NCBI GenBank assembly: GCA_904419035.1
Contig: CAJFQL010000006.1
Coordinates: 1 to 64,000, forward strand
Direction: 5' to 3'
Origin: Heritagella caecorum
Lineage (GTDB): Bacteria > Bacillota > Clostridia > Oscillospirales > Acutalibacteraceae
Length of the DNA stretch: 64,000 nucleotides
The position numbers were made by a program, and so were the translations under genes. This document shows, piece after piece, positions 1 through 8,121 of this stretch. Every line of letters starts with the position of its first letter. Positions within the stretch are counted from its first letter, which is position 1. Under the pieces are notes generated by a model. That model saw only the letters and a program-made list of their open reading frames with translations, did not search any database and was not told where the DNA came from.

Positions 1-30
1 GGAGTGGCGCCGCTGACGCTGCGCCACTCC
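1..30. repeat. Perfect 10-bp stem inverted repeat at window edge
   Basis: The two 10-base arms GGAGTGGCGC and GCGCCACTCC flank a 10-base loop. It lies downstream of the minus-strand surface protein gene, so it could be its terminator, but the bases that would hold the T tract are outside the window. Between it and the gene stop (31-148) I see nothing convincing. Confidence 0.5.
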
Positions 31-148
31 TGCTAAAACCTAATATTCCCGCACAGGGGGCTCTTTTTGTGCTGTCTGCACAATCTGGGGCGGTTCATGT
101 GGCGAGGGCTTTTTTCTTGTTGTGAGGAAAAATTCTTATTTATTTTGT

Positions 149-1819
149 TTAGTTATGAGCCTTCTTGCGCAGCACCACAACAGCCAGAGCCGAAACCATA
201 ACCACGACCGTCAAAACTACAGCCAGGTTGCTGGTGTCGCCGGTAGCCGGCGCCAGGGGCGTCTCATCGTCGCTGATGGATTCATTGCCACTGTTCCCAT
301 TATCGCCGGTGTTGGTATCCGTGCCGCCCGTGGTGGGAATGTCAGGATCGTTGACATCTTCGCCGGGGTTGTCAGGATCGACGGGCTTGTCGGGGTTGTT
401 GGGATCATCGGGATCACCGGGGTCGACCGGCGTGGTGTAATCGCGGTGGTATTCAATGATAACCAGGTTGGTGCTGGCATCCAGTACGAGGGAAATCGAA
501 CCGTTATCGCCATAGTAGGTGTATTCGTTGTCGCCATACTGCAGCAGTTTTTCAATGTCAGCTGCATTGATGACATCGCCTACCATGCCGGAGATCGGAT
601 CGCTGACCACCGTGCCGTCCAGTTCATAGTCGCCGCCGTCCACACTGGTGTAATACTGGTGTACGACCTGGTACGTGGTGTCGATGCGGGTAAAGCCGAT
701 GGAATTGGCAAACGAGAATTTATAGTTCATATAGCCGTTACCGGTATAAGGACCATCCATCGCCAGCTTCATATCAAAGGTGATCGATTCGCCGGTTGCC
801 AGGGAATCCGCATTTTCCAGAGAGGCAAAATAGCCATTTGTCTGCTGATACAGGTCACTGGAGGAATCCGCATAATCGCCAACACCGCGGGTGCGGGTGA
901 AGGATGTGTTGCGGTTGGGGTTTAGCTGATCGCATTCTTCCATGCCATAGGCCGCAGAGAAAAGATCCTGATAGAAAAAATTGTAGCTGAAAGCGGCCAA
1001 ATCCTGTTCCGGCCACTTGAACTGCACCCGGACAGTCGGATCATCGGGATTTGTCGTATCGTCAATGACTTCATACATGACGTAAGGGGCCATTTCCGGA
1101 TGTGCTTCGCACATGGATTCCATGTAGCTGTAGCTCATGGTAAACAATCCGTTGTTACCGGTGCTGGCAAAGGTATCACCCAGAGAAGGCTTGGCGGCGA
1201 CCAGTTCATTCCAAGTAGCATACGACGTATGATAAAGGACGTTATAATAGTCCAGCATATATTCGGTCAGAGCGTTATCGCCGGTGTAATTTTTTTCCGC
1301 CAACTTGTCATAGATGCCAAACATGTCGGCAGCAGTGATGTCACCGTCATCACTTTTGTCAAACAAATTTTTGTAAATGGCTTTGCTTGTGGTGGCAATA
1401 CCGGAAATATAGGCGAAGGGAATTGCTTCTCCATCATACCCGATAAAGTCGCTCAAGACACCATATTTGGCCGGCGTAATGGTAAAGCTATTGTCTGCAT
1501 ACTTGTAAACTTTATCAGAATTGTTCGTAATCGTTACCTGGATTTGAAAAGAATCGCCCGGCAACCAGTAAGAAACTTGCGTGTACAGAGTATCCACAAT
1601 AGCGTCGCTCAGTTCAACTGTAACATCGTCACCGGCGGTTTCATTGATGGTCAAGGCTACATGATACGTTTTATCCGCACTGTCATAATACGTATTTTCC
1701 GTATCCACAGAAACCGGGTCGGTGTTGATTTCGTCAGCCGATACACCCATCAGGCAGCTGGACCCCAGCAACAGGGTACTGAGCAGCACCGAGGTTGTTT
1801 TTCTTGCTGCGTGTTTCAT
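149..1819 (-). CDS. Sortase-anchored surface protein with EF-hand-like segment
   Basis: A 556-aa secreted protein that should be covalently attached to the cell wall. A signal peptide spans about residues 1-28 (basic start, hydrophobic core, then VSA/DE). The C-terminus has a sorting-type signal: LAPATGD near 522-528, a hydrophobic segment about 532-551, and a basic tail RKK. Before it, residues about 461-519 form a Pro/Asp/Asn/Gly-rich spacer that would cross the wall. Residues about 154-171 contain DKSDDGDITAADMFGIYDKL, which looks like a calcium-binding EF-hand or half a dockerin repeat; a second dockerin copy is not evident. The start is supported by AAGGAGAGG 8 bases upstream. The central domain is not recognised, so the ligand is unknown. 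The class B sortase at 34.9 kb is a possible partner (inference). Confidence 0.8.
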   Translation of the reverse strand: MKHAARKTTSVLLSTLLLGSSCLMGVSADEINTDPVSVDTENTYYDSADKTYHVALTINETAGDDVTVELSDAIVDTLYTQVSYWLPGDSFQIQVTITNNSDKVYKYADNSFTITPAKYGVLSDFIGYDGEAIPFAYISGIATTSKAIYKNLFDKSDDGDITAADMFGIYDKLAEKNYTGDNALTEYMLDYYNVLYHTSYATWNELVAAKPSLGDTFASTGNNGLFTMSYSYMESMCEAHPEMAPYVMYEVIDDTTNPDDPTVRVQFKWPEQDLAAFSYNFFYQDLFSAAYGMEECDQLNPNRNTSFTRTRGVGDYADSSSDLYQQTNGYFASLENADSLATGESITFDMKLAMDGPYTGNGYMNYKFSFANSIGFTRIDTTYQVVHQYYTSVDGGDYELDGTVVSDPISGMVGDVINAADIEKLLQYGDNEYTYYGDNGSISLVLDASTNLVIIEYHRDYTTPVDPGDPDDPNNPDKPVDPDNPGEDVNDPDIPTTGGTDTNTGDNGNSGNESISDDETPLAPATGDTSNLAVVLTVVVMVSALAVVVLRKKAHN

Positions 1820-2033
1820 TTTACATACCTCTCCTTAGTTTAAAATTTTGGCAGCGGACGATTGTCATCCGAGCTGTCAAGAAAAAAGATCGTCTAGTGA
1901 AGGAAAGAGGCCGTTTAAAGGGCACTTCCCTTTCCGTGATTTCATCATACCACCGAGGTGGATAGGCGAAAGGATATCTGGAAGAGAAAAGTTTGAACTT
2001 TTTTCAAAAAAATACAGAATAGTTTCGAGAAAC

Positions 2034-2066
2034 AAAAAGCTGCCAGGATACACTAGCAGCTTTTTT
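2034..2066 (-). terminator. Intrinsic terminator after iorB
   Basis: GCTGC/GCAGC stem extended by A5/T5, giving U-rich ends on both strands. It sits 12 bases past the iorB stop and separates the ior operon from the surface protein gene. Confidence 0.75.
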
Positions 2067-2077
2067 GACAAGATATA

Positions 2078-2656
2078 TCACATTTCCCCGCGGCCTAATG
2101 CAAAAGCACGGCGGTTTAGTTCCAGATATTTTGACGGTACACAGGCGGTCAGCGCTTCCTGCCAAGCTTCTTCCGGAATATCCGGGAAATAGCGGGACAG
2201 CCGCCCCATAAGCACAATATTGACGGCTTTGGAGGAGCCGGCCTGCTCCGCCAGAGACAGGCAATCGAGGGCATCAACCTGTACGCCTTTCTCCTGCATT
2301 TTTTCAATGAGATGATCGGGATAAGCAGCGGCACCCGTGATGACTGGCATAGGCTCGATTTCCTGGGTGTTTGTCACAATACGGCCGCCTTTTTTCAGAT
2401 GAGACAGCCACCGGGCGGCTTCCAGTTTTTCAAATGATACAATAAAGTCCGCCTCGCCTTTATCGACTACCGGGGCATACACTTTATCACCAAACCGAAC
2501 GTAGGTAACTACGCTGCCGCCGCGCTGGCTCATACCGTGTACTTCACTGACTTTGACGTCATAGCCCTGGGTGAGCAGCAAATGGCCCAGCACTTTGCTG
2601 GCCAGCAGCGACCCTTGGCCACCGACGCCCACGATCATCATATTCACCGTTTTCAT
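2078..2656 (-). CDS. iorB: Indolepyruvate ferredoxin oxidoreductase, beta subunit
   Basis: A 192-aa gamma-type pyruvate:ferredoxin oxidoreductase domain, the usual length for IorB. The N-terminal GVGGQGSLLASKVL (about 11-24) and SEVHGMSQRGGSV are hallmark family motifs. With IorA it oxidatively decarboxylates aryl pyruvates (indolepyruvate, phenylpyruvate) to aryl-acetyl-CoA while reducing ferredoxin, in the cytoplasm. It starts 12 bases after iorA with AAGGAGGGG as SD, so the two are cotranscribed. A terminator follows. Confidence 0.95.
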   Translation of the reverse strand: MKTVNMMIVGVGGQGSLLASKVLGHLLLTQGYDVKVSEVHGMSQRGGSVVTYVRFGDKVYAPVVDKGEADFIVSFEKLEAARWLSHLKKGGRIVTNTQEIEPMPVITGAAAYPDHLIEKMQEKGVQVDALDCLSLAEQAGSSKAVNIVLMGRLSRYFPDIPEEAWQEALTACVPSKYLELNRRAFALGRGEM

Positions 2657-2668
2657 CAGAACCCCTCC

Positions 2669-4396
2669 TTACTTTTGAAACGCATCAAAGGCGCACAGCG
2701 ATGTACAGACTTCGCACCCGACGCACAGCGTCTCGTCGATGGATGCTTTGCCGTCTTTGAAGCGGATGGCCGGGCAGCCAATCCGCATACAAGACCGGCA
2801 TCCGCGGCACTTGTCGGGGTCAACGGTAAGCGGTGCGTGATGCGGCACCCCTTTGAGCATGACGCAGGGGCGGCGGCTGATAATAATGGAAGGCGCGTTG
2901 GCGGCGAGCTCTTCTTTTAGCACGCGGTCACATTCCGCCAAGTCATAGGGATCCACGACCCGCACCCGTTCGAAGCCAATGGCCCGGCACAGGGCTTCCA
3001 CATCAATACGCCCGGCGGGTTCGCCCCGCAGGTTATAACCGGTGGTGGGGTTTTGCTGATGGCCTGTCATCCCGGTAATGGAGTTATCCAGGATAATGAC
3101 CGTCGAGTTACTTTGGTTATAGGCAATATCGGTAATACCGGTAATACCGGAATGGGCAAACGTGGAGTCGCCGATGACGGCTACACTGTGGTGTTCGCTT
3201 TCTTCGCCCCGGGCCTTATTAAACCCATGAAGCCCCGAACAGGAGGCCCCCATGCAGACGTTTAGGTCCATAGCCGAAAGCGGCGCCATGGTGCCCAAGG
3301 TGTAGCAGCCGATGTCGCCATATACCATACATTTATTTTTCGACAGGGTGTAGAAAATACCGCGGTGCGGGCAGCCGGCACACATAACCGGCGGCCGGGC
3401 CGGAATGTCATCGGGGAGGGATATACTTTCGGGAACCGGACGGCCCACCGCTTTGGCTAACAGCCCCTGGGAGAATTCACCCACCATGGGAAGCATATCT
3501 TTGCCGTGAACCGCGAGCCCCAATCGGCGGCAGTGATCCTCAATAATGGGGTCAAGTTCTTCGACAACCAGCAGACGGTCGACTTTTGATGCAAAGTCGC
3601 GGATGAGTTTTTCCGGCAGAGGGAACGCCATTCCTAGTTTCAAAATACAGGCGTCCTCGCCAAACACTTCCCGGGCGTACTGGTAGCAAGTGGAATCGGT
3701 AATAATCCCCAGCGAAGTGTCTTTGCCCATTTCTACGCGGTTAATGCCGCTTTCTTCGGCATAGGTAATCAGATCTTTGGTACGCTGTTCCACCCGGTAG
3801 TGGGCCTGCATGCTGTTTTTGGTCATCATCACGCGGGCCGGATCTTTTTGATAGGGGATTACCGGCCGTTCCACCCGTTCACCGGTTTCCACCACGCTTT
3901 GGCTGTGGGCGATGCGGGTACACATCTTTAAAAGGACGGGGGTATGGTATGTTTCGCTGATCTCGTACGCCTGCATGGCGAAAGCCCGTGCTTCGGCGGA
4001 ATCGCTGGGTTCCAGCATGGGGATTTTGGCCGCAACAGCGTAATGGCGGGAATCCTGTTCGTTTTGCGACGAATGCATGCCCGGATCATCGGCCACACAG
4101 ATAACCAGACCGGCGGATACGCCTTGGTACGAAATGGTAAATAGTGGGTCGGCCGCGACGTTGAGTCCCACGTGTTTCATCGCGCAAGCGCTGCGCTTGC
4201 CGCCCAAGCTGGCGCCGTGGGCGACTTCCAGGGCGACTTTTTCGTTGGGCGCCCATTCGCAGTAAATTTCGGGGTATAAAGCGGCTTCTTCGGTAATTTC
4301 TGTGCTGGGGGTACCGGGGTAGCTGGAGATCACACAGCACCCGGCTTCATACAGGCCACGGGCAACGGCCTTGTTACCAAGCATAAGTTCTTTCAT
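2669..4396 (-). CDS. iorA: Indolepyruvate ferredoxin oxidoreductase, alpha subunit
   Basis: A 575-aa thiamine-pyrophosphate enzyme. The N-terminal pyrimidine-binding part has SSYPGTPSTEI (about 24-34); the PP-binding part includes YGDIGCYTLG; the C-terminal ferredoxin domain carries Cys530/533/536/541 and Cys558/561/564/568, enough for two [4Fe-4S] clusters. All expected cluster cysteines are present, so the enzyme looks intact. It makes aryl-acetyl-CoA from aryl pyruvates together with IorB. SD AAGGAAGG precedes the ATG. It lies 43 bases after the TrpR-like gene and downstream of an acyl-CoA ligase that could handle the CoA product or the free acid (inference). Confidence 0.95.
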   Translation of the reverse strand: MKELMLGNKAVARGLYEAGCCVISSYPGTPSTEITEEAALYPEIYCEWAPNEKVALEVAHGASLGGKRSACAMKHVGLNVAADPLFTISYQGVSAGLVICVADDPGMHSSQNEQDSRHYAVAAKIPMLEPSDSAEARAFAMQAYEISETYHTPVLLKMCTRIAHSQSVVETGERVERPVIPYQKDPARVMMTKNSMQAHYRVEQRTKDLITYAEESGINRVEMGKDTSLGIITDSTCYQYAREVFGEDACILKLGMAFPLPEKLIRDFASKVDRLLVVEELDPIIEDHCRRLGLAVHGKDMLPMVGEFSQGLLAKAVGRPVPESISLPDDIPARPPVMCAGCPHRGIFYTLSKNKCMVYGDIGCYTLGTMAPLSAMDLNVCMGASCSGLHGFNKARGEESEHHSVAVIGDSTFAHSGITGITDIAYNQSNSTVIILDNSITGMTGHQQNPTTGYNLRGEPAGRIDVEALCRAIGFERVRVVDPYDLAECDRVLKEELAANAPSIIISRRPCVMLKGVPHHAPLTVDPDKCRGCRSCMRIGCPAIRFKDGKASIDETLCVGCEVCTSLCAFDAFQK

Positions 4397-4439
4397 AGGT
4401 TAACTTCCTTCCTTTTGGTTTGGAGTAACAGGTCAAACG

Positions 4440-4754
4440 TTACCCGTTCGTCTCTTCTTTTTCCTTTTCCTTTTCGGCTTGTTCGATCGAAGCGACTAAA
4501 CGGCCAGTACCCAAATTGAGCATACGTTTTACGCGGCTAATGGTGGCGCTGCTGGCGTTGACTTCCTGCATAATATCGGTATACACACGCCCTTTGTGAA
4601 GAAGAACGGCCACATCATACCGCTGTTCCAAGGCGCGCAGCTCGGTTACGGTACACAGATCGTCAAAAAATTGGCAGCATTCTTCCACTGTCTGCAATTT
4701 GGCGATGGCTTCGTACAGGGCCATGCTGCGCGGGCGTTGATACGGATTGGCCAT
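4440..4754 (-). CDS. yerC: YerC/YecD-type TrpR-related DNA-binding protein
   Basis: A 104-aa all-helical protein. Residues about 13-80 match the TrpR superfamily fold as seen in YerC, with a helix-turn-helix around YTDIMQEVNASSATISRVKR. The C-terminal tail is highly charged (EKEKEKEE). YerC proteins are widespread in Firmicutes and their ligand is unsettled. Here it is embedded between an acyl-CoA ligase and iorA, so it may regulate this operon in response to an aromatic amino acid or derivative (inference from position only). SD GAAGGAA lies just upstream. Confidence 0.85.
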   Translation of the reverse strand: MANPYQRPRSMALYEAIAKLQTVEECCQFFDDLCTVTELRALEQRYDVAVLLHKGRVYTDIMQEVNASSATISRVKRMLNLGTGRLVASIEQAEKEKEKEETNG

Positions 4755-4779
4755 GAAAATTCCTTCTTTCTTTCAACAT

Positions 4780-4849
4780 AAAAAAGATAACAGGTGGAAA
4801 ACTTCGCTCGCCTGGCGGCGGGGGAGCAAAAAGCCGGGAACAGGTTATC
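4780..4849 (-). terminator. Terminator-like long-range stem between ligase and yerC
   Basis: GATAAC (4786-4791) can pair with GTTATC (4844-4849), and on the minus strand the stem ends in six T. The loop is about 50 bases with internal GC-rich complementarity. The far arm overlaps the ligase stop. It could attenuate read-through into yerC-iorAB, but the pairing is short. Confidence 0.35.
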
Positions 4850-6479
4850 CCATATTTTGCTGTTCCACCAGATGTTCGGCGCCATACATACGGCGCAGTT
4901 TGGGCTTTTCGATTTTCCCTGTGGCATTGCGGGGAATGGGGGCAAAAATGATTTTGCGCGGGCGTTTGTACCGCGGCAGCCCCTGGCAGTAGTCGTTAAT
5001 TTCCTGTTCCGTACAGGAAACCCCGTCTTTTACTTCAATAATAGCGCCGGTGATTTCGCCCAACCGCTTATCGGGCAGGCCAATGACCGCCACATCTTTA
5101 ATTTTGTCATAGGCACGCAGAAAATCTTCCACCTGTACCGGATAGATATTTTCACCGCCACTGACAATGACGTCCTTTTTGCGGTCGACCAGGAAATAGA
5201 AGCCGTCTTCATCCTGCCGGGCCATATCACCGGTGTATAACCAGCCATCCCGCAGCACTTCGGCGGTGGCTTTGGGGTCGCGGTAGTAGCAGCTCATAAC
5301 CCCCGGGCCCTTGACGCACAATTCGCCCACGGTACCCCTTGGCACATCGTGGCCGTTTTCGTCCACAATCCGGCATTCCCACCGGTAACCGGGTACCCCG
5401 ATAGAGCCCACCTTCTGGATATTTTCAATACCCAAATGGACACAGCCGGGACCGGTGCTTTCCGACAGGCCGTAGTTGGTGTCGTACTGGTGGTGGGGGA
5501 AATACTTTTTCCACCGGCGGATCAGCGACGGCGGAACGGGCTGGGCGCCGATATGCATCAACCGCCACTGGCTCAGATGGTAATCTTCCAAATGCAAATC
5601 GCCCCGGTCCAGTGCGTCCAAAATATCCTGTGCCCACGGTACCAGCAGCCACACGATGGTGCAATGTTCATCGGATACGGCTTTTAAAATAGTATCGGGA
5701 TGGGTGCCTTTGAGCAAAACCGCCCGGCTGCCGGCCACCAGGCTGCCCATCCAGTGGAATTTTGCCCCGGTGTGATACAGCGGCGGGATACACAAAAAGG
5801 TATCTTCCCGCCCGGTGCGGTGGTGTTTCTGTTCCATTTGGGCCGCCTGGGTCAGGGACTGATGGCGGTGCAAAATCGCTTTGGGAAACCCGGTTGTGCC
5901 CGACGAAAAGTAAATAGCGGCGTCGTCTTCTTCTTCAATACGCACCAGCGGGGCGCTGCTGGGACAGTCGGCGACCAGTTCCCGGTAGCTTTCGGCAAAG
6001 GTGGGGCAGTTATCCCCCACATAAATCAGCAGCCGGCCGCGGCTGAGTTTTTCCTCAATCGCCTCAATGCGGCCGATAAATTCCGGCCCAAAGACCAAAA
6101 TGTCAATTTCGGCCAAGTCGGCACAGTACTGAATTTCTTCGGAGGAGTAGCGGAAGTTAAACGGGACGGCAATGGCACCGGCTTTTAAAATGCCAAAATA
6201 AATGGGCAGCCATTCCAGACAGTTAAACATTAAAATGGCCACTTTATCCCCGCGGTTAACGCCGCGGCTGAGCAAAAGGTTGGCAAAACGGTTGGCCTTT
6301 TCGTCAAAAACCTTCCAGGTGATTTCCCGGCGGTAAGCGACCGGCGAGGTGGGCTGCATCAGCGCATAATCCTTCCAGGTAATGCGCCGGTTATCGGTCA
6401 TTTCCGGGTTTAGTTCCACCAGGGCAATTTCATTGCCATATAATTTGCTGTTTCGTTCCAGAAAATCGGTGACAGGCAT
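4845..6479 (-). CDS. AMP-forming acyl-CoA synthetase (acyl/aryl-CoA ligase)
   Basis: A 544-aa ANL-superfamily enzyme that activates a carboxylic acid to an acyl-adenylate and then to acyl-CoA. The ATP-binding loop is FSSGTTGFPK (191-200). YGLSESTGPG near 325, LYTGDMA and VDRKKDVIVSGGENIYP in the hinge, and the catalytic lysine in RNATGKIEKPK near the C-terminus are all present. I start it at MPVTDF because GGAGGAGAGG lies about 13 bases before that ATG; the upstream in-frame extension has no SD. The substrate is not readable from sequence; neighbouring iorAB makes aryl-acetates plausible. It is first in the operon ligase-yerC-iorA-iorB. Confidence 0.9.
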   Translation of the reverse strand: MPVTDFLERNSKLYGNEIALVELNPEMTDNRRITWKDYALMQPTSPVAYRREITWKVFDEKANRFANLLLSRGVNRGDKVAILMFNCLEWLPIYFGILKAGAIAVPFNFRYSSEEIQYCADLAEIDILVFGPEFIGRIEAIEEKLSRGRLLIYVGDNCPTFAESYRELVADCPSSAPLVRIEEEDDAAIYFSSGTTGFPKAILHRHQSLTQAAQMEQKHHRTGREDTFLCIPPLYHTGAKFHWMGSLVAGSRAVLLKGTHPDTILKAVSDEHCTIVWLLVPWAQDILDALDRGDLHLEDYHLSQWRLMHIGAQPVPPSLIRRWKKYFPHHQYDTNYGLSESTGPGCVHLGIENIQKVGSIGVPGYRWECRIVDENGHDVPRGTVGELCVKGPGVMSCYYRDPKATAEVLRDGWLYTGDMARQDEDGFYFLVDRKKDVIVSGGENIYPVQVEDFLRAYDKIKDVAVIGLPDKRLGEITGAIIEVKDGVSCTEQEINDYCQGLPRYKRPRKIIFAPIPRNATGKIEKPKLRRMYGAEHLVEQQNMG

Positions 6480-6571
6480 GGTCTTCTTTCCTCTCCTCCC
6501 AAGCGGCCGGCGGCCGGCACGCTTTCTTTCTTCACACCTATAAAGCATAAAAGCTTTAAATGACTCCTTCT

Positions 6572-6599
6572 ATTATAACAACCCCCCCGAAAAAAGCAA
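6572..6599 (-). promoter_or_regulatory. Sigma-A-like promoter of the ligase/ior operon
   Basis: On the minus strand TTGCTT, a 16-base spacer, then TATAAT (6577-6572), about 95 bases before the ligase ATG. A C7/G6 inverted repeat (6582-6590 with 6628-6636) overlaps the spacer. Confidence 0.65.
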
Positions 6600-6638
6600 G
6601 AGCCATGAAAGGGGCTTCCTGTCCGTTTCGGGGGGATT

Positions 6639-7166
6639 TTACCGGTTTTCCGCTGGGGGAGATAAAAGCGCCAGCACCCGGGGCGCTGCAATCAAAAACC
6701 AGGAACAGAATTGTTCCGGGTGTAAGAGCAGTTCCTGCTGCAGCTGGTCGGGGGTCACCCAGCGGGTCGCGCCGATTTCCTCCGGGTTGGGCGTAACCGG
6801 GCCGCTGTGCAGCAAAAGGAATACATGGTCGTATTCATATTCGCTCAAGGAAGGGAAGGGGGTGTAGTAAATAAAGGAGAAAAGTTCCCGGGCTTCGCCC
6901 GTGATGCCCAGTTCTTCCTGAAGGCGGCGGGATACGGCTTGAGGTAAAGTTTCACCCCATCGGGGATGGGAACAACAGGCATTCGCCCATAACCCGCCGG
7001 AGTGGTATTTGCCGTCAGCCCGCTTTTGTAAAAGCCACCGGCCGTTTTCGTCCACCAGGAACACCGAAAAAGCACGGTGCAGCAGGCGGCGGCGATGGAC
7101 ATCCAGTTTTTCACCGTGTCCAATCGCCCGGTCGAAAAGGTCGACCAAAATCAGTTCATCTTGCAT
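6639..7166 (-). CDS. idi: Isopentenyl-diphosphate delta-isomerase, type I
   Basis: A 175-aa Nudix-fold enzyme interconverting isopentenyl and dimethylallyl diphosphate in isoprenoid synthesis. LHRAFSVFLVD, QKRADGKYHSGGLWANACCS (with the active-site Cys region) and an acidic YEYDHVF segment correspond to the catalytic regions of type I Idi. The start at MQDEL is chosen over MGGTG because GGGAGG lies 7 bases before it. The gene overlaps the upstream amidohydrolase by 16 bases, indicating coupled translation. Type I is one of two unrelated isomerases found in Firmicutes. Confidence 0.9.
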   Translation of the reverse strand: MQDELILVDLFDRAIGHGEKLDVHRRRLLHRAFSVFLVDENGRWLLQKRADGKYHSGGLWANACCSHPRWGETLPQAVSRRLQEELGITGEARELFSFIYYTPFPSLSEYEYDHVFLLLHSGPVTPNPEEIGATRWVTPDQLQQELLLHPEQFCSWFLIAAPRVLALLSPPAENR

Positions 7167-8026
7167 GCCGGTTCCTCCCATCCTAGCAGCCGGGCGGCGT
7201 TTTGCCCTAAAATTTGCTGTTTTTCCTGTGGGGTAAGGGGCAGCGCCCGAATCCGGCGCAGCTGCTCCTGCTGATCCATCCAGGGGCTATCCGTGCCAAA
7301 CAACACCCGGTTGGCGCCCCACCGGTGCACTAAGCGGACAAAATGCCCGTCTGAAAGCAGGGTACATTCTTCCGGACGGCGGGGGGCCTGGGGCGGTGCC
7401 TGGATTTTCCCCAGGGTATAGGCGGTGTCTACATACACGGGGAATGAATCCACTAAATCTTCGGCTTCCTGCCACCCCTGCCATGCGCCCATATGGGCCA
7501 AAATCAGCCCTGGGGGGCATACCTGGCTTAACGCCCGGCGAAGGTGGAAAGGCGATGCACAATCGTTGCCCGGGCAGCCGACATCCAGCCCGCCGTGCAC
7601 CAGTATGAGCAAGCCGTACTCGCCCGCGGCTTCCAAAATGCGGAGGTACCGGCTGTCGTCAAAAGGGGTATCCTGGTAGGCCGGGTGCAATTTAATGCCC
7701 CGCACTCCGTTTTCCTTTAAAGTACGCAAAACAGTCCGGGGGTGGGGCGTATCGGGGTGAATGCCCCCAAAACTCAACAGGCCGGTTTTTCCCGCAAACG
7801 TTTGGCACAACTGACAAGCCGTGCGGTTGATGCTTTCCGTCTGCCGGGCCGCGGTGACCACCGGTTGTACGACGGAAACGTCAATGCCTGCCTGTTGCAT
7901 GGAACGGCGCAGCGCCTGGGTTGTGCCGTCAGCGTAAAAACAAGCCCGGGCACTCTGACTCAGCAGCGCCAGCGCCCGGGGCGCTAGCGCTGGGGGGAAT
8001 GTGTGGGTGTGTATATCGATAATCAT
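7151..8026 (-). CDS. Amidohydrolase family 2 (TIM-barrel metal hydrolase)
   Basis: A 291-aa Amidohydro_2 protein. The N-terminal DIHTHTF (His6, His8) supplies metal ligands; GIKLHP, LVHGG, LAHMGAW and a C-terminal FGTDSPW complete the barrel's metal/catalytic set. The family includes decarboxylases and hydrolases of ring or lactone substrates; the substrate here cannot be inferred. It overlaps idi by 16 bases and is first in the pair. AAAGGG precedes the ATG. Confidence 0.85.
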   Translation of the reverse strand: MIIDIHTHTFPPALAPRALALLSQSARACFYADGTTQALRRSMQQAGIDVSVVQPVVTAARQTESINRTACQLCQTFAGKTGLLSFGGIHPDTPHPRTVLRTLKENGVRGIKLHPAYQDTPFDDSRYLRILEAAGEYGLLILVHGGLDVGCPGNDCASPFHLRRALSQVCPPGLILAHMGAWQGWQEAEDLVDSFPVYVDTAYTLGKIQAPPQAPRRPEECTLLSDGHFVRLVHRWGANRVLFGTDSPWMDQQEQLRRIRALPLTPQEKQQILGQNAARLLGWEEPACKMN

Positions 8027-8056
8027 GGGAAGACCCTTTCTTTTTTCTTATCTTGC

Positions 8057-8085
8057 ATTATACCATACCGGTTCCAAAAAAGAAA
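8057..8085 (-). promoter_or_regulatory. Extended -10 promoter of the amidohydrolase-idi pair
   Basis: Minus strand TGGTATAAT (TATAAT at 8062-8057) with only a T-rich -35 region. It lies between the amidohydrolase start and the symporter terminator. Confidence 0.55.
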
Positions 8086-8119
8086 AGGAGGTGCTTTTGA
8101 TGCAAAGCACCTCCTTTTT
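8083..8119 (-). terminator. Intrinsic terminator after the symporter
   Basis: A 15-bp perfect stem (8083-8097 with 8104-8118) rich in A/T at the base, starting 3 bases past the symporter stop. U tracts exist on both sides. Confidence 0.85.
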
Positions 8120-8121
8120 CT

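Noticed and set aside
122..925. Open frame on plus opposite the surface protein
   Set aside because: Low-complexity Val/Gly/Ile translation from the Pro/Asp-rich linker of the real gene; no SD.
4077..4340. Overlapping short frames on both strands inside iorA
   Set aside because: Shadows of iorA, which is intact with all cluster cysteines.
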